Source: Williamsia sp. 1135 (GTDB lineage: Bacteria; Actinomycetota; Actinomycetes; Mycobacteriales; Mycobacteriaceae). From it: a stretch of 63,923 nucleotides of DNA. The stretch is from positions 1 to 63,923 of the forward strand of contig NZ_MJEI01000073.1 of NCBI RefSeq assembly GCF_002095395.1, in the 5' to 3' direction. Positions within the stretch are counted from its first letter, which is position 1. Each line of letters begins with the position of its first letter. Below the pieces are notes generated by a model that worked only from the letters and a program-made list of their open reading frames with translations, had not been told where the DNA came from and did not search any database. Made by a program: the position numbers and the translations under genes. Positions 43,565 to 53,301 of the stretch are shown here, piece after piece.

Positions 43565-44631
43565 TCAGTTGTTGTCGTCGTACTTGTTCTTCGAGTTCGT
43601 TCGCCAGTCGGAAAACTTGCGGTTGACGCTCTCCGCCACATCCGAGGCGGCCTGACCGACGCCGTCGACCACCCCTCCGAGCCCGTCGCGAATCCCCTTG
43701 ATCAGCGGATCCTCGGACTCATCGAAGTTGTCGCGGTACGCCTTTCGGGCAGCGCCGACATCGTCGGCCACCTTGGCGTTGTCGTCGTCCTCACGCCGCG
43801 GGTAGAGGCCGGCCACGATTTTCCCGTAACCACCGCGATCGACCCAGCGGTTGAGCTCGGCAGCTCGCAGCACCGAGAACGGGTGCGATTGCATCTCCAG
43901 ATTGAGCAGCTTGAGGACGCCGTCGCGGAGGTCGCCGGTCCGCTCGTACTCCTTCGCCTGGGCGATGAATGCCTGGGTGTCCATCTGATCGAGATGCTTG
44001 CCGCCTGCCAGTTTCAATTCCACGCGCAGCGCCACATCGAGATCTTGGCTGCAGAGCAGACCGGCGCGGTCGCCCGACAGCTCTGATTTGCGTTGCCATT
44101 CCATCAGTGCGGCGACGATCGCCCGCAGCGCCCAACCACCGAGCGGGATGAACCCGATCGACGCGGCGATCCGGGTCAGGTGCATCAGCATCGTTCGGTA
44201 CACCGCGTGTCCGGACAGCGCGGCCCGAGCTCATGGCCGATGACAAATCGGAGCTCGTCGTGGTCCATCAGCTCGTACATACCGGAGGTGACGACGATGA
44301 AGGGCTTGTCCATCCCGATGCAGACGGCGTTCACCAGTGGTGATTGGGAGATGTAGAGCTCAGGCTTGACCGGCGCGTCAAGCGTTTTCACGCAGTCGTC
44401 GAGCAGCGCGTCGAGATCGGCGAACTGCCGAGGTCCGACCCGGGCCGAACTCGCGAGGTACAGCAGGCGATGTTGCCGTTCCCGGAGCAGACCCGACAAC
44501 GTCTTGAGGACCTGGTCGAAACCCTTGAGCCTGCGCAGGGCGGTCAGCGCGGTGCGATCGGCGGGGTGTTCCCAGGCTCGCGAGCTGATGCCCGGAAATG
44601 TGGTGCGCACGGGTACGGGTACCTGGGTCAT
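43565..44631 (-). pseudogene. M48 family metallopeptidase, frameshifted inside the HExxH zinc motif
   Basis: From ATG 44631 the protein reads through DKPFIVVTSGMYELMDHDEL to FVIGHELG. The frame is then lost and ends after RCPDTRCTERC. The family continuation is in the adjoining frame: ALSGHAVYRTMLMHLTRIAA, then transmembrane GFIPLGGWALRAIVAAL, KSELSGDRAGLL (third ligand region) and on to the stop at 43565. One A missing from a CAC codon at about 44224 turns HELGHALSGH into HELG plus a shift. Restored length would be about 355 residues. Since the break destroys the catalytic His, the protein is inactive if the sequence is right; a base-calling error is equally possible. Confidence 0.85.
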
Positions 44632-44805
44632 CGTCGCTGGTCCTCCCTGTGCCGGATGAGATGGTGCCCGGCAACCCGATCAACCGTAGCGAAACATGCG
44701 TTCACAGACTGCGAATGTAGTTCTTTCAGACGACTGGGCCGACGCCACTGACAGGCGTCACCCGGGCCGGTGGGAGGTGTCGGTTGCCTGGGTTAGTTTA
44801 GGACC

Positions 44806-46125
44806 GTGGGGACACAGCGATGGCGGGCCGATCAGGTGCTGGCGCTGGCCCCTGATGCGGGGTCCCAGGCAGCTGGTCGCAAGCTGGCCATCCCGACGCC
44901 GTGGTCGTCGACGGGCGCCGCTGACGACGTGGTGTGGGGACTGTGTACGGGCAGCGGCAGGAACCCGTATCAAACGATTGTCGACCTCAGCGGCCCCGCG
45001 TACAGATGCTCGTGTCCGTCCCGGAAGTTCCCGTGCAAGCACGCACTCGGTCTGCTTCTGCTCTGGGCCGCCGGTGGCGTACCGGACGCACCGGCAATCG
45101 CCGACTTCGCGAGGCCATGGATCGATGAGCGCGCCACGAAGGCTGCAGCTGCCCCGGTCCGCACCGAACGCGCCGAACCCAAGGATCCCGAGCGCGCGGC
45201 CCGAACCGCGGAGCAACGGGCGGTTCGCGTCGCGGGCGGTCTCGACGAGTTCGAGATGTGGCTCTCCGACCAGGTACGCGGTGGACTCGCAGGCGCGGAG
45301 GCCGACCCTTATCGCCGGTTCGATCCGGTGGCCGCACGACTCGTCGACGCCCAGGTGCCGGGGCTGGCCCGCCGGGTTCGAGAGCTCCCCGCGCTGGTCA
45401 CCGGAGCCCGGTGGCCGCAGCGGCTCCTCCGCGAACTGGCGATGCTCAGGCTGCTCGCGCGCGCACATCGGCGCATCGACGAACTCGACCCGGCGATGGC
45501 CGCCAATGTCCGCAGGCATCTGGGGTATCCGGTGGCGAAGGCCGATGTGCTGGCAACCGAGCCGGTGCTCGACACCTGGCAGATCGTCGCGGTCCGCGAC
45601 CGCGACGACGAACAACTGATCACCCGCCGGGTCTGGCTGTGGGGGCACACCACGGGCAGGTGCGCCGTGGTGCTGTCGTTCTCGCCCAATGCTGCCGGCC
45701 TCGACGGTCGATTCATCGCCGGGATGTCGTTTGCCGGGCCACTGCACTTCTACCCGGGAACACCCCCGCTGCGAGCACTCGTACCCGACGGCGATCTGGG
45801 ATTGAGAACCGCGTCACCGGGAACCGTGGTCGGGACAACGGTGCAGACTGCTCTGGGCCGGCGTGCTGACGCGATAGCCGAAGATCCTTGGCTGCAGAGC
45901 TTCCCGGTCGTCATCGTCGGCAGGCCGGCACTGGCGGATGGGCGCCGCCTGCTCGTCGACGACGACGGTGTGTCGATCGACCTCGACACCACCGACGACC
46001 GCTGGTTCGCATTGCTGGCCGTATCGGGCGGACATCCGGTGCGGGTCTTCGGCGAGCTCGGTACCGAGGGGCTGGACCCGGTTGCCACCGAGGCTCCCCA
46101 GGCACAACGGACCGACGCAGCATGA
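44806..46125 (+). CDS. SWIM zinc-finger protein (first gene of a five-gene MoxR/vWA operon)
   Basis: A 439-residue protein. The SWIM zinc motif CxCx6CxH is C68-C70-C77-H79 in YRCSCPSRKFPCKHALGLLL. The rest is helical with Arg-rich segments and has no recognised enzyme motif. SWIM fingers bind DNA or proteins. The start is a GTG at 44806, close behind TAGTTTAGG, so the transcript may be nearly leaderless. It overlaps the next gene by 4 bp. In Actinobacteria SWIM proteins of this kind are found beside DUF5691, MoxR, DUF5682 and vWA genes, the arrangement seen here; the complex is uncharacterised. Confidence 0.88.
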   Translation: MGTQRWRADQVLALAPDAGSQAAGRKLAIPTPWSSTGAADDVVWGLCTGSGRNPYQTIVDLSGPAYRCSCPSRKFPCKHALGLLLLWAAGGVPDAPAIADFARPWIDERATKAAAAPVRTERAEPKDPERAARTAEQRAVRVAGGLDEFEMWLSDQVRGGLAGAEADPYRRFDPVAARLVDAQVPGLARRVRELPALVTGARWPQRLLRELAMLRLLARAHRRIDELDPAMAANVRRHLGYPVAKADVLATEPVLDTWQIVAVRDRDDEQLITRRVWLWGHTTGRCAVVLSFSPNAAGLDGRFIAGMSFAGPLHFYPGTPPLRALVPDGDLGLRTASPGTVVGTTVQTALGRRADAIAEDPWLQSFPVVIVGRPALADGRRLLVDDDGVSIDLDTTDDRWFALLAVSGGHPVRVFGELGTEGLDPVATEAPQAQRTDAA

Positions 46126-47621
46126 GCGGCTGGGACGAGCTGGTCTCCGCGGCGACCGTCGGTGTCGGGGGCAAGGCCCTTGATGTGCATGACCTCGATC
46201 CTGCGATCGCCGCTGCGGCCTCCCTGGTCGACCGCAAAGACCCGGTGGCAGCGGTTCTTTCGATCGCTGCGCTGGACACCATTGCCACGCGCGCGGGCGT
46301 GTTGGCCGGTCCGCCGGCCCAGGTTCTGCCTCCCGCACCGGACGACCATGGCCGGGTCATGAACGACCGCCTCGCCGGGCTACTGGGCCAGGCGCTCGAC
46401 TCGGGCGACGAGATGGCCACGTGGGCGATCGAGGCGATGGCGGGCCGAGACCTACGAGTTCCGTCGGAGCTGATTCCGATGCTGTTGCAGCGCACCAAGC
46501 GTCAGGTCAGGATCCGTCCCGCGGTCACGGTTCTGGTGGGTACCCGGGGGCGATGGCTCGTCGAGGTCAGCGACATCGCAGCAGTGTTGCCGCCCAAGGA
46601 TCTCAGCTTGCAACCCGAGGACGTCGATGCCGAAGAGATCTGGTCGTACGGCAGCACACCCGCCCGGGTACAGGTGCTTCGTCGACGGCGATCCGAGGAT
46701 CCCGCCGGAGCTCTGCAACGCCTGCAAGCGGTCTGGGCGACCGAATCCGGTGACGTACGGGCCGCGTTGCTCGGGGCACTGGAGGTCGGACTGTCCCTCG
46801 CGGACGAGGTGTTCCTCGACCAGGCCCTCGACGATCGCAAGGGGTCGGTACGCGCCGCGGCAGCGCGACTGCTGAGCGACATCCCTGACTCCGGACTGCA
46901 GCAACGGATGATCGAACGGGCGCGGCATGTCCTGGTCGCGTCCGGTCGCGGGCGGCGGCTTCGCCTGTCGCTGGTGTTGCCGGAGCGGGCTGACGAATCC
47001 GCTCGACGCGACGGCATCGATCCGAAACCGCCGCGGGGCACCGGGTTGGGTGCGTGGCTCGCCCGCCAGATCCTGCAGAACACGCCTTTGACGTTGTGGG
47101 AGAGCATGTTCGGTAAGCCGGCGCAGCTGCTGGTCGAGGCGGTGTCCGAGGATGATGCGGACACCGTGCTGGGTGCCTGGGGCGATGCCGCCGTCGCGCA
47201 GCGCAACGCGACGTGGGCAGGCGTCCTGTATCGGGCGCCGGGCGCCGATCCCGCGCTGATCGGAATCTTGGCTGAACCGAAGAGGAGCGAGGCGACGGTG
47301 TGGTGGCTCCGCAACCGTCGACCGCCCGGGAACGTGCTGGCCCATGTTCCGGCGCCCTGGACCGATGAGGTGGCCGCGACAGCACTGAATGCGGCGTTGC
47401 GCGAGTCGATCTCACCGTCATCGACCCCGCTGTGGCACTGGCGTGGCCTCGTCGATCAGCTGCGCCTCGGGCTGCCCGTCGGGCCCGCGTATCGCTGGAT
47501 CGAACAGATCGATGCGGTGCGTGACCGGATGAAAGGTGGCTGGCCGCAGTTGCTCGAACCACTCAAGTGGGCGCTGATCCTGCGCACCGCGATCACCGAG
47601 GAGATGCATGACGAATCCTGA
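46122..47621 (+). CDS. DUF5691-family protein
   Basis: A 499-residue protein starting MSGWDELVSAATVGVGGKAL. It is largely helical and looks HEAT-repeat-like in the middle (DVRAALLGALEVGLSLADEV, KGSVRAAAARLLSDIPDSGL), suggesting a scaffold that holds partners. No catalytic motif is seen. The ATG overlaps the SWIM gene stop (ATGA) and its end overlaps the MoxR gene by 14 bp. The strict overlaps across the operon suggest fixed stoichiometry of the products. Function unknown. Confidence 0.8.
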   Translation: MSGWDELVSAATVGVGGKALDVHDLDPAIAAAASLVDRKDPVAAVLSIAALDTIATRAGVLAGPPAQVLPPAPDDHGRVMNDRLAGLLGQALDSGDEMATWAIEAMAGRDLRVPSELIPMLLQRTKRQVRIRPAVTVLVGTRGRWLVEVSDIAAVLPPKDLSLQPEDVDAEEIWSYGSTPARVQVLRRRRSEDPAGALQRLQAVWATESGDVRAALLGALEVGLSLADEVFLDQALDDRKGSVRAAAARLLSDIPDSGLQQRMIERARHVLVASGRGRRLRLSLVLPERADESARRDGIDPKPPRGTGLGAWLARQILQNTPLTLWESMFGKPAQLLVEAVSEDDADTVLGAWGDAAVAQRNATWAGVLYRAPGADPALIGILAEPKRSEATVWWLRNRRPPGNVLAHVPAPWTDEVAATALNAALRESISPSSTPLWHWRGLVDQLRLGLPVGPAYRWIEQIDAVRDRMKGGWPQLLEPLKWALILRTAITEEMHDES

Positions 47622-48702
47622 ACCGGACATCCTGCGTCCGCATGCCGAGCAGCTCTACGCAGGTGAACTGGCGGCGCTTGCCGCAGCAGACGACCTGTCC
47701 CGGCCGCAGCAATGGAACCTCTCTCCGTCGGCGGTGGTGACGTACCTCCTTGGTGGAACGCTGAGCGATGGAACAGTCATCTCTCCCAAATACATAGGTC
47801 CGCGGCGTCTGATGGAGGTCGCGGTCGCAACTCTCGCCACGGACCGTGCGCTGCTGCTTCTCGGTGTCCCGGGTACCGCGAAGACCTGGGTGTCCGAACA
47901 CCTCAGTGCGGCGATCAGCGGCCGCTCGACCCTGCTGATCCAGGGCACCGCGGGTACTCCTGAAGAGGCGATTCGCTATGGCTGGAACTACGCCCGGCTC
48001 CTCGCCGAGGGGCCGAGCGAGCAGGCGCTGGTGCCCTCGCCGGTGATGACCGCGATGCGCGAGGGCAAGATCGCCCGAATCGAAGAACTCACCCGCATCC
48101 CCTCCGACGTCCAGGACGCGCTGATCACGGTGCTGTCGGAGAAATCGCTGCCGATCCCCGAACTCGGTACCGAAGTGCAGGCCACCAAAGGCTTTTCGGT
48201 GATAGCTACGGCGAACAACCGCGACCGCGGTGTCAACGAACTGTCGTCGGCACTGCGCCTCCGGTTCAACACCGTGGTGCTGCCGTTGCCGGCGACCGCC
48301 GACGAGGAAGTCTCGATCGTGACCCAGCGGGTGCAGGCACTCGGCCAGACGTTGGATCTGCCCGAGATCCCGAGCGCGTCCGAGGAGATCCGCCGCGTGG
48401 TCACGGTGTTCCGCGAGTTGCGGTCGGGACTCACCGCCGACGGCCGTACCCGCGTCAAACAACCCTCGGGCACCTTGTCGACCGCCGAGGCGATCTCGGT
48501 GGTCACGCACGGGGTGGTGATGTCGGCGCACTTCGGCGACGGAGTCCTTCGGCCGTCCGACACCGCGGCGGGCATTCTCGGTGCGGTGATCAAGGATCCG
48601 GTCGCGGACGCCGTGGTGTGGACCGAATACCTGGAAGCCGTTGTGCGCGAGCGTAAGGACTGGGCCGACTTCTACCGGGCGTGCCGCGAGGTCGAACATT
48701 GA
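47608..48702 (+). CDS. MoxR-type AAA+ ATPase
   Basis: A 364-residue AAA+ ATPase. Walker A is LLGVPGTAKT (residues 85-94), Walker B is probably KIARIEEL (Glu159/160), sensor 1 is ATANNRDRG (200-208) and an arginine finger is expected in SALRLRFNTVV. MoxR ATPases usually work with vWA proteins to insert metals or remodel complexes; a vWA gene is two genes downstream. The N-terminal 80 residues are an extension. The start overlaps DUF5691 by 14 bp, and the stop overlaps the DUF5682 start. Confidence 0.93.
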   Translation: MTNPEPDILRPHAEQLYAGELAALAAADDLSRPQQWNLSPSAVVTYLLGGTLSDGTVISPKYIGPRRLMEVAVATLATDRALLLLGVPGTAKTWVSEHLSAAISGRSTLLIQGTAGTPEEAIRYGWNYARLLAEGPSEQALVPSPVMTAMREGKIARIEELTRIPSDVQDALITVLSEKSLPIPELGTEVQATKGFSVIATANNRDRGVNELSSALRLRFNTVVLPLPATADEEVSIVTQRVQALGQTLDLPEIPSASEEIRRVVTVFRELRSGLTADGRTRVKQPSGTLSTAEAISVVTHGVVMSAHFGDGVLRPSDTAAGILGAVIKDPVADAVVWTEYLEAVVRERKDWADFYRACREVEH

Positions 48703-51062
48703 CGGCGGTGTCCGACGACACCATCTCGGCCCCCGATCCCGATGCGACCGAGCCCGTCGCCCCCGGCACGTACGTCTTGGGGGTACGGCATCACGGTCCG
48801 GGCTCGGCTCGCGGCGTCCTCGCCGAACTGGACCGGATCGACCCCGACATCATCCTGATCGAGGGCCCGGCGGACGCCGACCCGCTCGTCGGATTCGTGG
48901 GGGCTTCGGACATGACGCCGCCGGTCGCGATCCTCGCGTACGCCGTCGATCGTCCCGCTGTCGCAGCATTCTGGCCGTTCGCGGCCTTCTCTCCGGAATG
49001 GCAAGCCATGCGATGGGCAAACGAATCGGACGTACCGGTGAGGTTCTGTGATCTGCCCGCCGCCATGGTGCTCGCCCATGGTCGTTCCGGCGATCAGGAC
49101 GCAACGGAGACTTCGGAGGAGGATCCGACCCTCGACCTCGCCGAGCCTGATGGTCTCGACGCGAGCGCACCTGTGCGGACCGATCCCATCGGCGTGCTCG
49201 CCGATGCCGCCGGATACGACGATCCCGAACGCTGGTGGGATGACGTCATCGAAACCCGTTCCGATGGTGGCGGTTTTGAGGCCGTCGCGGAGGCCATGGC
49301 CGCCCTGCGGGACGAGTTGCCACCGGTGGGTGATCTGGGCGATCGGCTCCACGAGCAGCGCCGTGAAGCCCAGATGCGACAGGTACTCCGCAAGGCGTTG
49401 AAAGAACCCGGTGTGGAGCGGGTCGTGGTGGTCTGCGGGGCCTGGCATGCGCCGGCGCTGATGGGCAAGCTGCCGCCCGCGACCGGTGATGCCAAGCTAC
49501 TGCGCGGCACACCCAGGGTGCGGGTGAAGCTCGCCTGGGTGCCGTGGACCCATTCGCGGCTGGCGTTCGCATCCGGATACGGCGCGGGGGTGGTCTCGCC
49601 CGGCTGGTATCACCACCTGTTCACCCAGCCGCAGGAGGTGATCACCCGTTGGCTCATCAAGGTCGCGCGCCTGTTGCGGGACAAAGACATTGCGATCTCC
49701 TCGGCGCACGTCATCGAGAGCGCGCGGTTGGCCGAAGCGCTCGCGACGCTGCGGCGTCGTCCACTGCCCGGGCTCGCCGAGGTCACCGAGGCCACCGAGG
49801 CGGTGATGTGCGACGGCGACGACTCCGTCATGGCGCTCATCAACGACGAGCTGGTGATCGGCGAACTACTCGGGTCCACCCCCGCCGATGCCCCGACCGT
49901 TCCACTCGAGGCAGATCTGCGGGCAGGTGCCCGTTCAGCGCGGCTGAAGATCGACCCCATGGTCCGGCAACTCGTCCTGGATCTCCGCAAGCCGTCGGAT
50001 CTGTCGAAATCGGTGCTGCTGCACCGCCTCGCGTCCCTCGACATCGACTGGGGCGTGCCGGAGGAGGTCACCGGGTCGGGCACCTTCAAGGAGGGCTGGC
50101 GTCTCGCGTGGAAGCCGGACTTCGCGATAGACATCGTCGTCGCGGCGGTGTGGGGCACCACCGTCGAGGCCGCAGCGACCAGCAGACTGATCGACCGCGC
50201 GACGACGGCAACGCGGCTGGCCCAGGTGACTGCGGTCCTCGAACAGGCACTGCTGGCCGACCTTCCGGACGCCGTCAGTCGGGTGCTCGGCGCTTTGCGC
50301 GATCGCGCGGCCATCGACCGCGACGTCGAGCACCTGATGAACGCGTTGCCTGCACTGTCGCGGGCGTTGCGCTACGGCGATGTTCGCGGCACCGATACCC
50401 GGGCGCTGGCCGAGGTCACCACGTCCCTGCTCGTCCGGGTGTGCGCCGGACTGCCCGCTGCCGTGACCGGGCTGGGCGCTGAGGCTGCCGCGGAGTTCCG
50501 GAAGCTGATCGATCAGGTGCAGGAGGTGACCGACCTCCTCGAGCAGGTCGGGATCGCCGGGGAGGAAGCAGCGACCTGGCGCGAAGTGCTGCGCGCACTG
50601 GCCGACCGGCGGGATCTGCACGGCGCCCTGGTCGGCCGAATCGTCCGCATCCTGTTGGACTCGCGCGAGATCGACGCCGATGAGGCCGCCACCAGGTTGC
50701 ACCGGGCGCTGTCGGTCGGCGCGGTCCCCGCCGACAAGGCGGCGTGGATCGACGGCTTCATCGGCGGGGGTGGGCTGCTGCTGGTCCACGACCGATCACT
50801 GCTCGCCGTCATCGACCACTGGCTCGCAGGACTACCCGACGAGCAGTTCACCGAGTTGGTCCCGCTGTTGCGCCGCACCTTCAGCTTGTTCGAGGCGGGC
50901 ATCCGCCGCAATATCGCGGAGTCGGTGAAGGGGATCGGAGGCGGGGTGATCGCGGTGGCAGCGCCTTCGCAGATCGATGCAGAACGCGCCGCGCCGGCCG
51001 TCGCCGTGGTCGCGAGTCTGCTCGGACTGCTGCCCGCAGCGGAGGAGAGTGCTGATGCCTGA
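48699..51062 (+). CDS. DUF5682-family protein (TraB/ChaN-like N-terminal fold suspected)
   Basis: A protein of about 787 residues. Conserved blocks near the N-terminus are LGVRHHGPGSARG and IILIEGPADAD, and further on VVVCGAWHAPALMG. The His/Glu pattern resembles the TraB/ChaN/erythromycin-esterase superfamily, so a hydrolase is possible. The C-terminal 400 residues are helical. The most likely start is TTG at 48699, overlapping the MoxR stop with GAGG at ideal spacing; GTGs at 48681 and 48708 are alternatives. It overlaps the vWA gene by 8 bp. Function unknown. Confidence 0.8.
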   Translation: MTAVSDDTISAPDPDATEPVAPGTYVLGVRHHGPGSARGVLAELDRIDPDIILIEGPADADPLVGFVGASDMTPPVAILAYAVDRPAVAAFWPFAAFSPEWQAMRWANESDVPVRFCDLPAAMVLAHGRSGDQDATETSEEDPTLDLAEPDGLDASAPVRTDPIGVLADAAGYDDPERWWDDVIETRSDGGGFEAVAEAMAALRDELPPVGDLGDRLHEQRREAQMRQVLRKALKEPGVERVVVVCGAWHAPALMGKLPPATGDAKLLRGTPRVRVKLAWVPWTHSRLAFASGYGAGVVSPGWYHHLFTQPQEVITRWLIKVARLLRDKDIAISSAHVIESARLAEALATLRRRPLPGLAEVTEATEAVMCDGDDSVMALINDELVIGELLGSTPADAPTVPLEADLRAGARSARLKIDPMVRQLVLDLRKPSDLSKSVLLHRLASLDIDWGVPEEVTGSGTFKEGWRLAWKPDFAIDIVVAAVWGTTVEAAATSRLIDRATTATRLAQVTAVLEQALLADLPDAVSRVLGALRDRAAIDRDVEHLMNALPALSRALRYGDVRGTDTRALAEVTTSLLVRVCAGLPAAVTGLGAEAAAEFRKLIDQVQEVTDLLEQVGIAGEEAATWREVLRALADRRDLHGALVGRIVRILLDSREIDADEAATRLHRALSVGAVPADKAAWIDGFIGGGGLLLVHDRSLLAVIDHWLAGLPDEQFTELVPLLRRTFSLFEAGIRRNIAESVKGIGGGVIAVAAPSQIDAERAAPAVAVVASLLGLLPAAEESADA

Positions 51063-52230
51063 ACAATCCGAACCGGACCCGGCCGAGGAGGCCCGACTGC
51101 GACGGTGGCGGATGGTCGTCGGGACACAGGCCGACGATGCGCTCGGCAGACCCGGCGGTGGGCAGATGCAGGAGATGGACCGCTCACTCGCCGCGCTGTA
51201 CGAGGCGCCCAGTGGTCGCCGGGGCGGGCTGGGTGGCTCGGCGCCATCGGTGGCCCGGTGGCTCGGCGACATCCGAAAGTATTTCCCGTCCAACGTCGTC
51301 CAGGTGATGCAACGCGACGCCGTGGACCGCCTGGGGATCGCCGCACTGCTCGCCGAACCCGAGCTGATGGACACCGTCGAGGCGAACATCGACATGGTCA
51401 GCACCCTGATCAGTCTGGGCAAGGCGATCCCCGAGACCTCACGAGCATCGGCCCGGACTCTCGTTCGCAAGGTCGTCGACGACGTGGAACGCCGGATCGC
51501 CGATCAGACCAGGGCGGCAATCACCGGCGCCCTCAATCGTGCCGCGACAACCCATCGGCCCAGACCTGCCGACATCGACTGGAATCGGACGATAGCCAAG
51601 AATCTCAAACACTATCTGCCCGAATACCGGACGATCATCCCGCAGCAGCTGGTGGGGCACGGTCGTCGCTCGCAGCAGCTGGGTCGCGACGTCGTGGTGG
51701 CGATCGACCAGTCCGGGTCGATGGCGGCGTCGATCGTCTACGCCTCCATCTTCGGTTCTGTACTGGCCTCGATGCGATCCATGCGCACGTCCCTGGTGCT
51801 CTTCGACACCGAAGTCGTCGATCTCACACACGAATTGGACGATCCGGTGGACGTCCTGTTCGGCGCCACGCTCGGTGGTGGCACAGATATCAACCAGGCG
51901 ATCGCCTATTGTCAGGGCCTGATCACCCGGCCGACCGAGTCGATCTTCGTCCTGATCTCCGATCTCTACGAGGGGGGTCTCCGCGACAAGATGCTGGCGC
52001 GGGTCGCCGCGATGACCGCCGCCGGTATCACCGTCGTGGTGCTGCTGGCGCTGTCCGACGAGGGAGCGCCCGCCTTCGACCGTGATATCGCACTGGCGTT
52101 GGCCGACATGGGTATACCGGCGTTCGCCTGTACGCCCGACGCCTTTCCGGAACTGCTGGCGGTGGCGATCGGGCGCGGCGACATCACGGCCTGGGCGGCC
52201 TCGAAAGAACTGCAGCAGCGCGGGATGTGA
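51055..52230 (+). CDS. von Willebrand factor A (CoxE-like) domain protein
   Basis: A 391-residue protein with a helical N-terminal half and a C-terminal vWA domain. The metal-ion-dependent adhesion site is DQSGS at 218-222 (VVVAIDQSGSMAASIV), with GGGTDIN (274-280) and LISDLYEGG providing the other MIDAS residues. It is expected to bind Mg2+ and act as the adaptor of the MoxR ATPase encoded in the operon. The ATG overlaps the DUF5682 gene by 8 bp and has a GGAGGAG ribosome binding site. Last gene of the operon; the next gene is convergent 3 bp away. Confidence 0.92.
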   Translation: MPEQSEPDPAEEARLRRWRMVVGTQADDALGRPGGGQMQEMDRSLAALYEAPSGRRGGLGGSAPSVARWLGDIRKYFPSNVVQVMQRDAVDRLGIAALLAEPELMDTVEANIDMVSTLISLGKAIPETSRASARTLVRKVVDDVERRIADQTRAAITGALNRAATTHRPRPADIDWNRTIAKNLKHYLPEYRTIIPQQLVGHGRRSQQLGRDVVVAIDQSGSMAASIVYASIFGSVLASMRSMRTSLVLFDTEVVDLTHELDDPVDVLFGATLGGGTDINQAIAYCQGLITRPTESIFVLISDLYEGGLRDKMLARVAAMTAAGITVVVLLALSDEGAPAFDRDIALALADMGIPAFACTPDAFPELLAVAIGRGDITAWAASKELQQRGM

Positions 52231-52233
52231 ACG

Positions 52234-53214
52234 TCAGGCGGGGATCTTCTCGGCCGCCGGCGCGATGAGGTCCAGCGCGAAAGGCACCGACAGAACCGTC
52301 GGGTTACTCAGCGCCGAGGCGTTGTTGTTGTTCACGAACACTGTGGCGCCACTCTTGACGGCAGTACGGTTCGCCCAGCCCGGCAGGGCGTCGAAAGCCG
52401 CCGGATCGCCGCCGAGTGGCCACAGCACCAACAGATCCGAGTCCAGCAGATCGGTACGCTCAGCTGAGACCAGAACTCGACTCTGTCCTTCCGCCACCTC
52501 CTTGATCCTGGGATCGAGCACAAACCCCATGGAAGTCATCAGCTTGGTGGTCGGGTCGTTCTCGTCCGCGATCAGACCGATCTGTCCTTCCGCGTTCAAC
52601 TGGCCGAACGAGAAGGTCTTTCCCTGCGCGTTCGGGTGAGCAGTCTTGAAGTCGGTGACCTGCTGCTCTGCGTCGTCGACGAGGGACTGTGCCTGGTCCT
52701 GCTTTCCGAAGATCTTTCCTGCTGTCAGCGTCACGTCCTGCCACGAATCCATAACCGCGTCCTTCTGCATCACCGGGATCACCGGCGCAACCTGGCGCAG
52801 GCGCTTGTATTCGTCTTCACTGCCCAGATATCCGGCCAGGATGATGTCCGGCTCGATGGCCGCGAGCTGAGGAACACTGATCGATTCGGCGCCGAGGTAC
52901 GGGATGACCTCGGACTCGTGAGCCGGTGTCCACTCGAACTTGTTGTTCTCGCCGGCGTAACCCTCCGTGACATATTCGGCCCTGATCGGCACATCCAGCG
53001 CAACCAACGCATCGGTCCAGCTGCCCAGCATGGTGACAACCACCTGTGGCTCGGAGTCGATGGTGGTGGAACCGAACTCGTGCTCGATGGTGATCGATTC
53101 GAGGCCACTGCTGTCGGACTTGTCGTCGTCCGGGGAGCTGCAGCCCGCGACCACGAGCGCCATCGCCACCAACGCGGTTCCCGCCGCACCGACCCGGCGT
53201 GAAAACTTTCCCAA
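52234..53214 (-). CDS. Iron-siderophore ABC transporter substrate-binding lipoprotein
   Basis: A 326-residue FecB/FhuD-like binding protein. The signal peptide ends in the lipobox VVAGC (Cys25). EHEFGSTTIDSEPQVVVTML and AIEPDIILAGYLGSEDEYKR are typical of class III siderophore-binding proteins, with the long connecting helix between lobes. The permease and ATPase genes are not in this window, so the partner is elsewhere. An IdeR-like box 36-54 bp upstream of the start implies iron repression. Confidence 0.9.
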   Translation of the reverse strand: MGKFSRRVGAAGTALVAMALVVAGCSSPDDDKSDSSGLESITIEHEFGSTTIDSEPQVVVTMLGSWTDALVALDVPIRAEYVTEGYAGENNKFEWTPAHESEVIPYLGAESISVPQLAAIEPDIILAGYLGSEDEYKRLRQVAPVIPVMQKDAVMDSWQDVTLTAGKIFGKQDQAQSLVDDAEQQVTDFKTAHPNAQGKTFSFGQLNAEGQIGLIADENDPTTKLMTSMGFVLDPRIKEVAEGQSRVLVSAERTDLLDSDLLVLWPLGGDPAAFDALPGWANRTAVKSGATVFVNNNNASALSNPTVLSVPFALDLIAPAAEKIPA

Positions 53215-53249
53215 TGCCCTACCCCTTCGTGCGTACCGCGTCGTTGCGG

Positions 53250-53268
53250 TTAGCGGAGCCTAACCAAT
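53250..53268 (-). promoter_or_regulatory. IdeR/DtxR-like iron box
   Basis: The 19 bp beginning TTAGCGGAGCCTAACC match the IdeR consensus TTAGGTTAGGCTAACCTAA at 13 of 19 positions, including both outer TTAG and CTAACC halves. Its position just upstream of a siderophore-binding lipoprotein gene supports iron-dependent repression. Confidence 0.65.
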
Positions 53269-53301
53269 GACGTGGACGGGGTAAAGCCGGGTCGTCACCC
53301 T

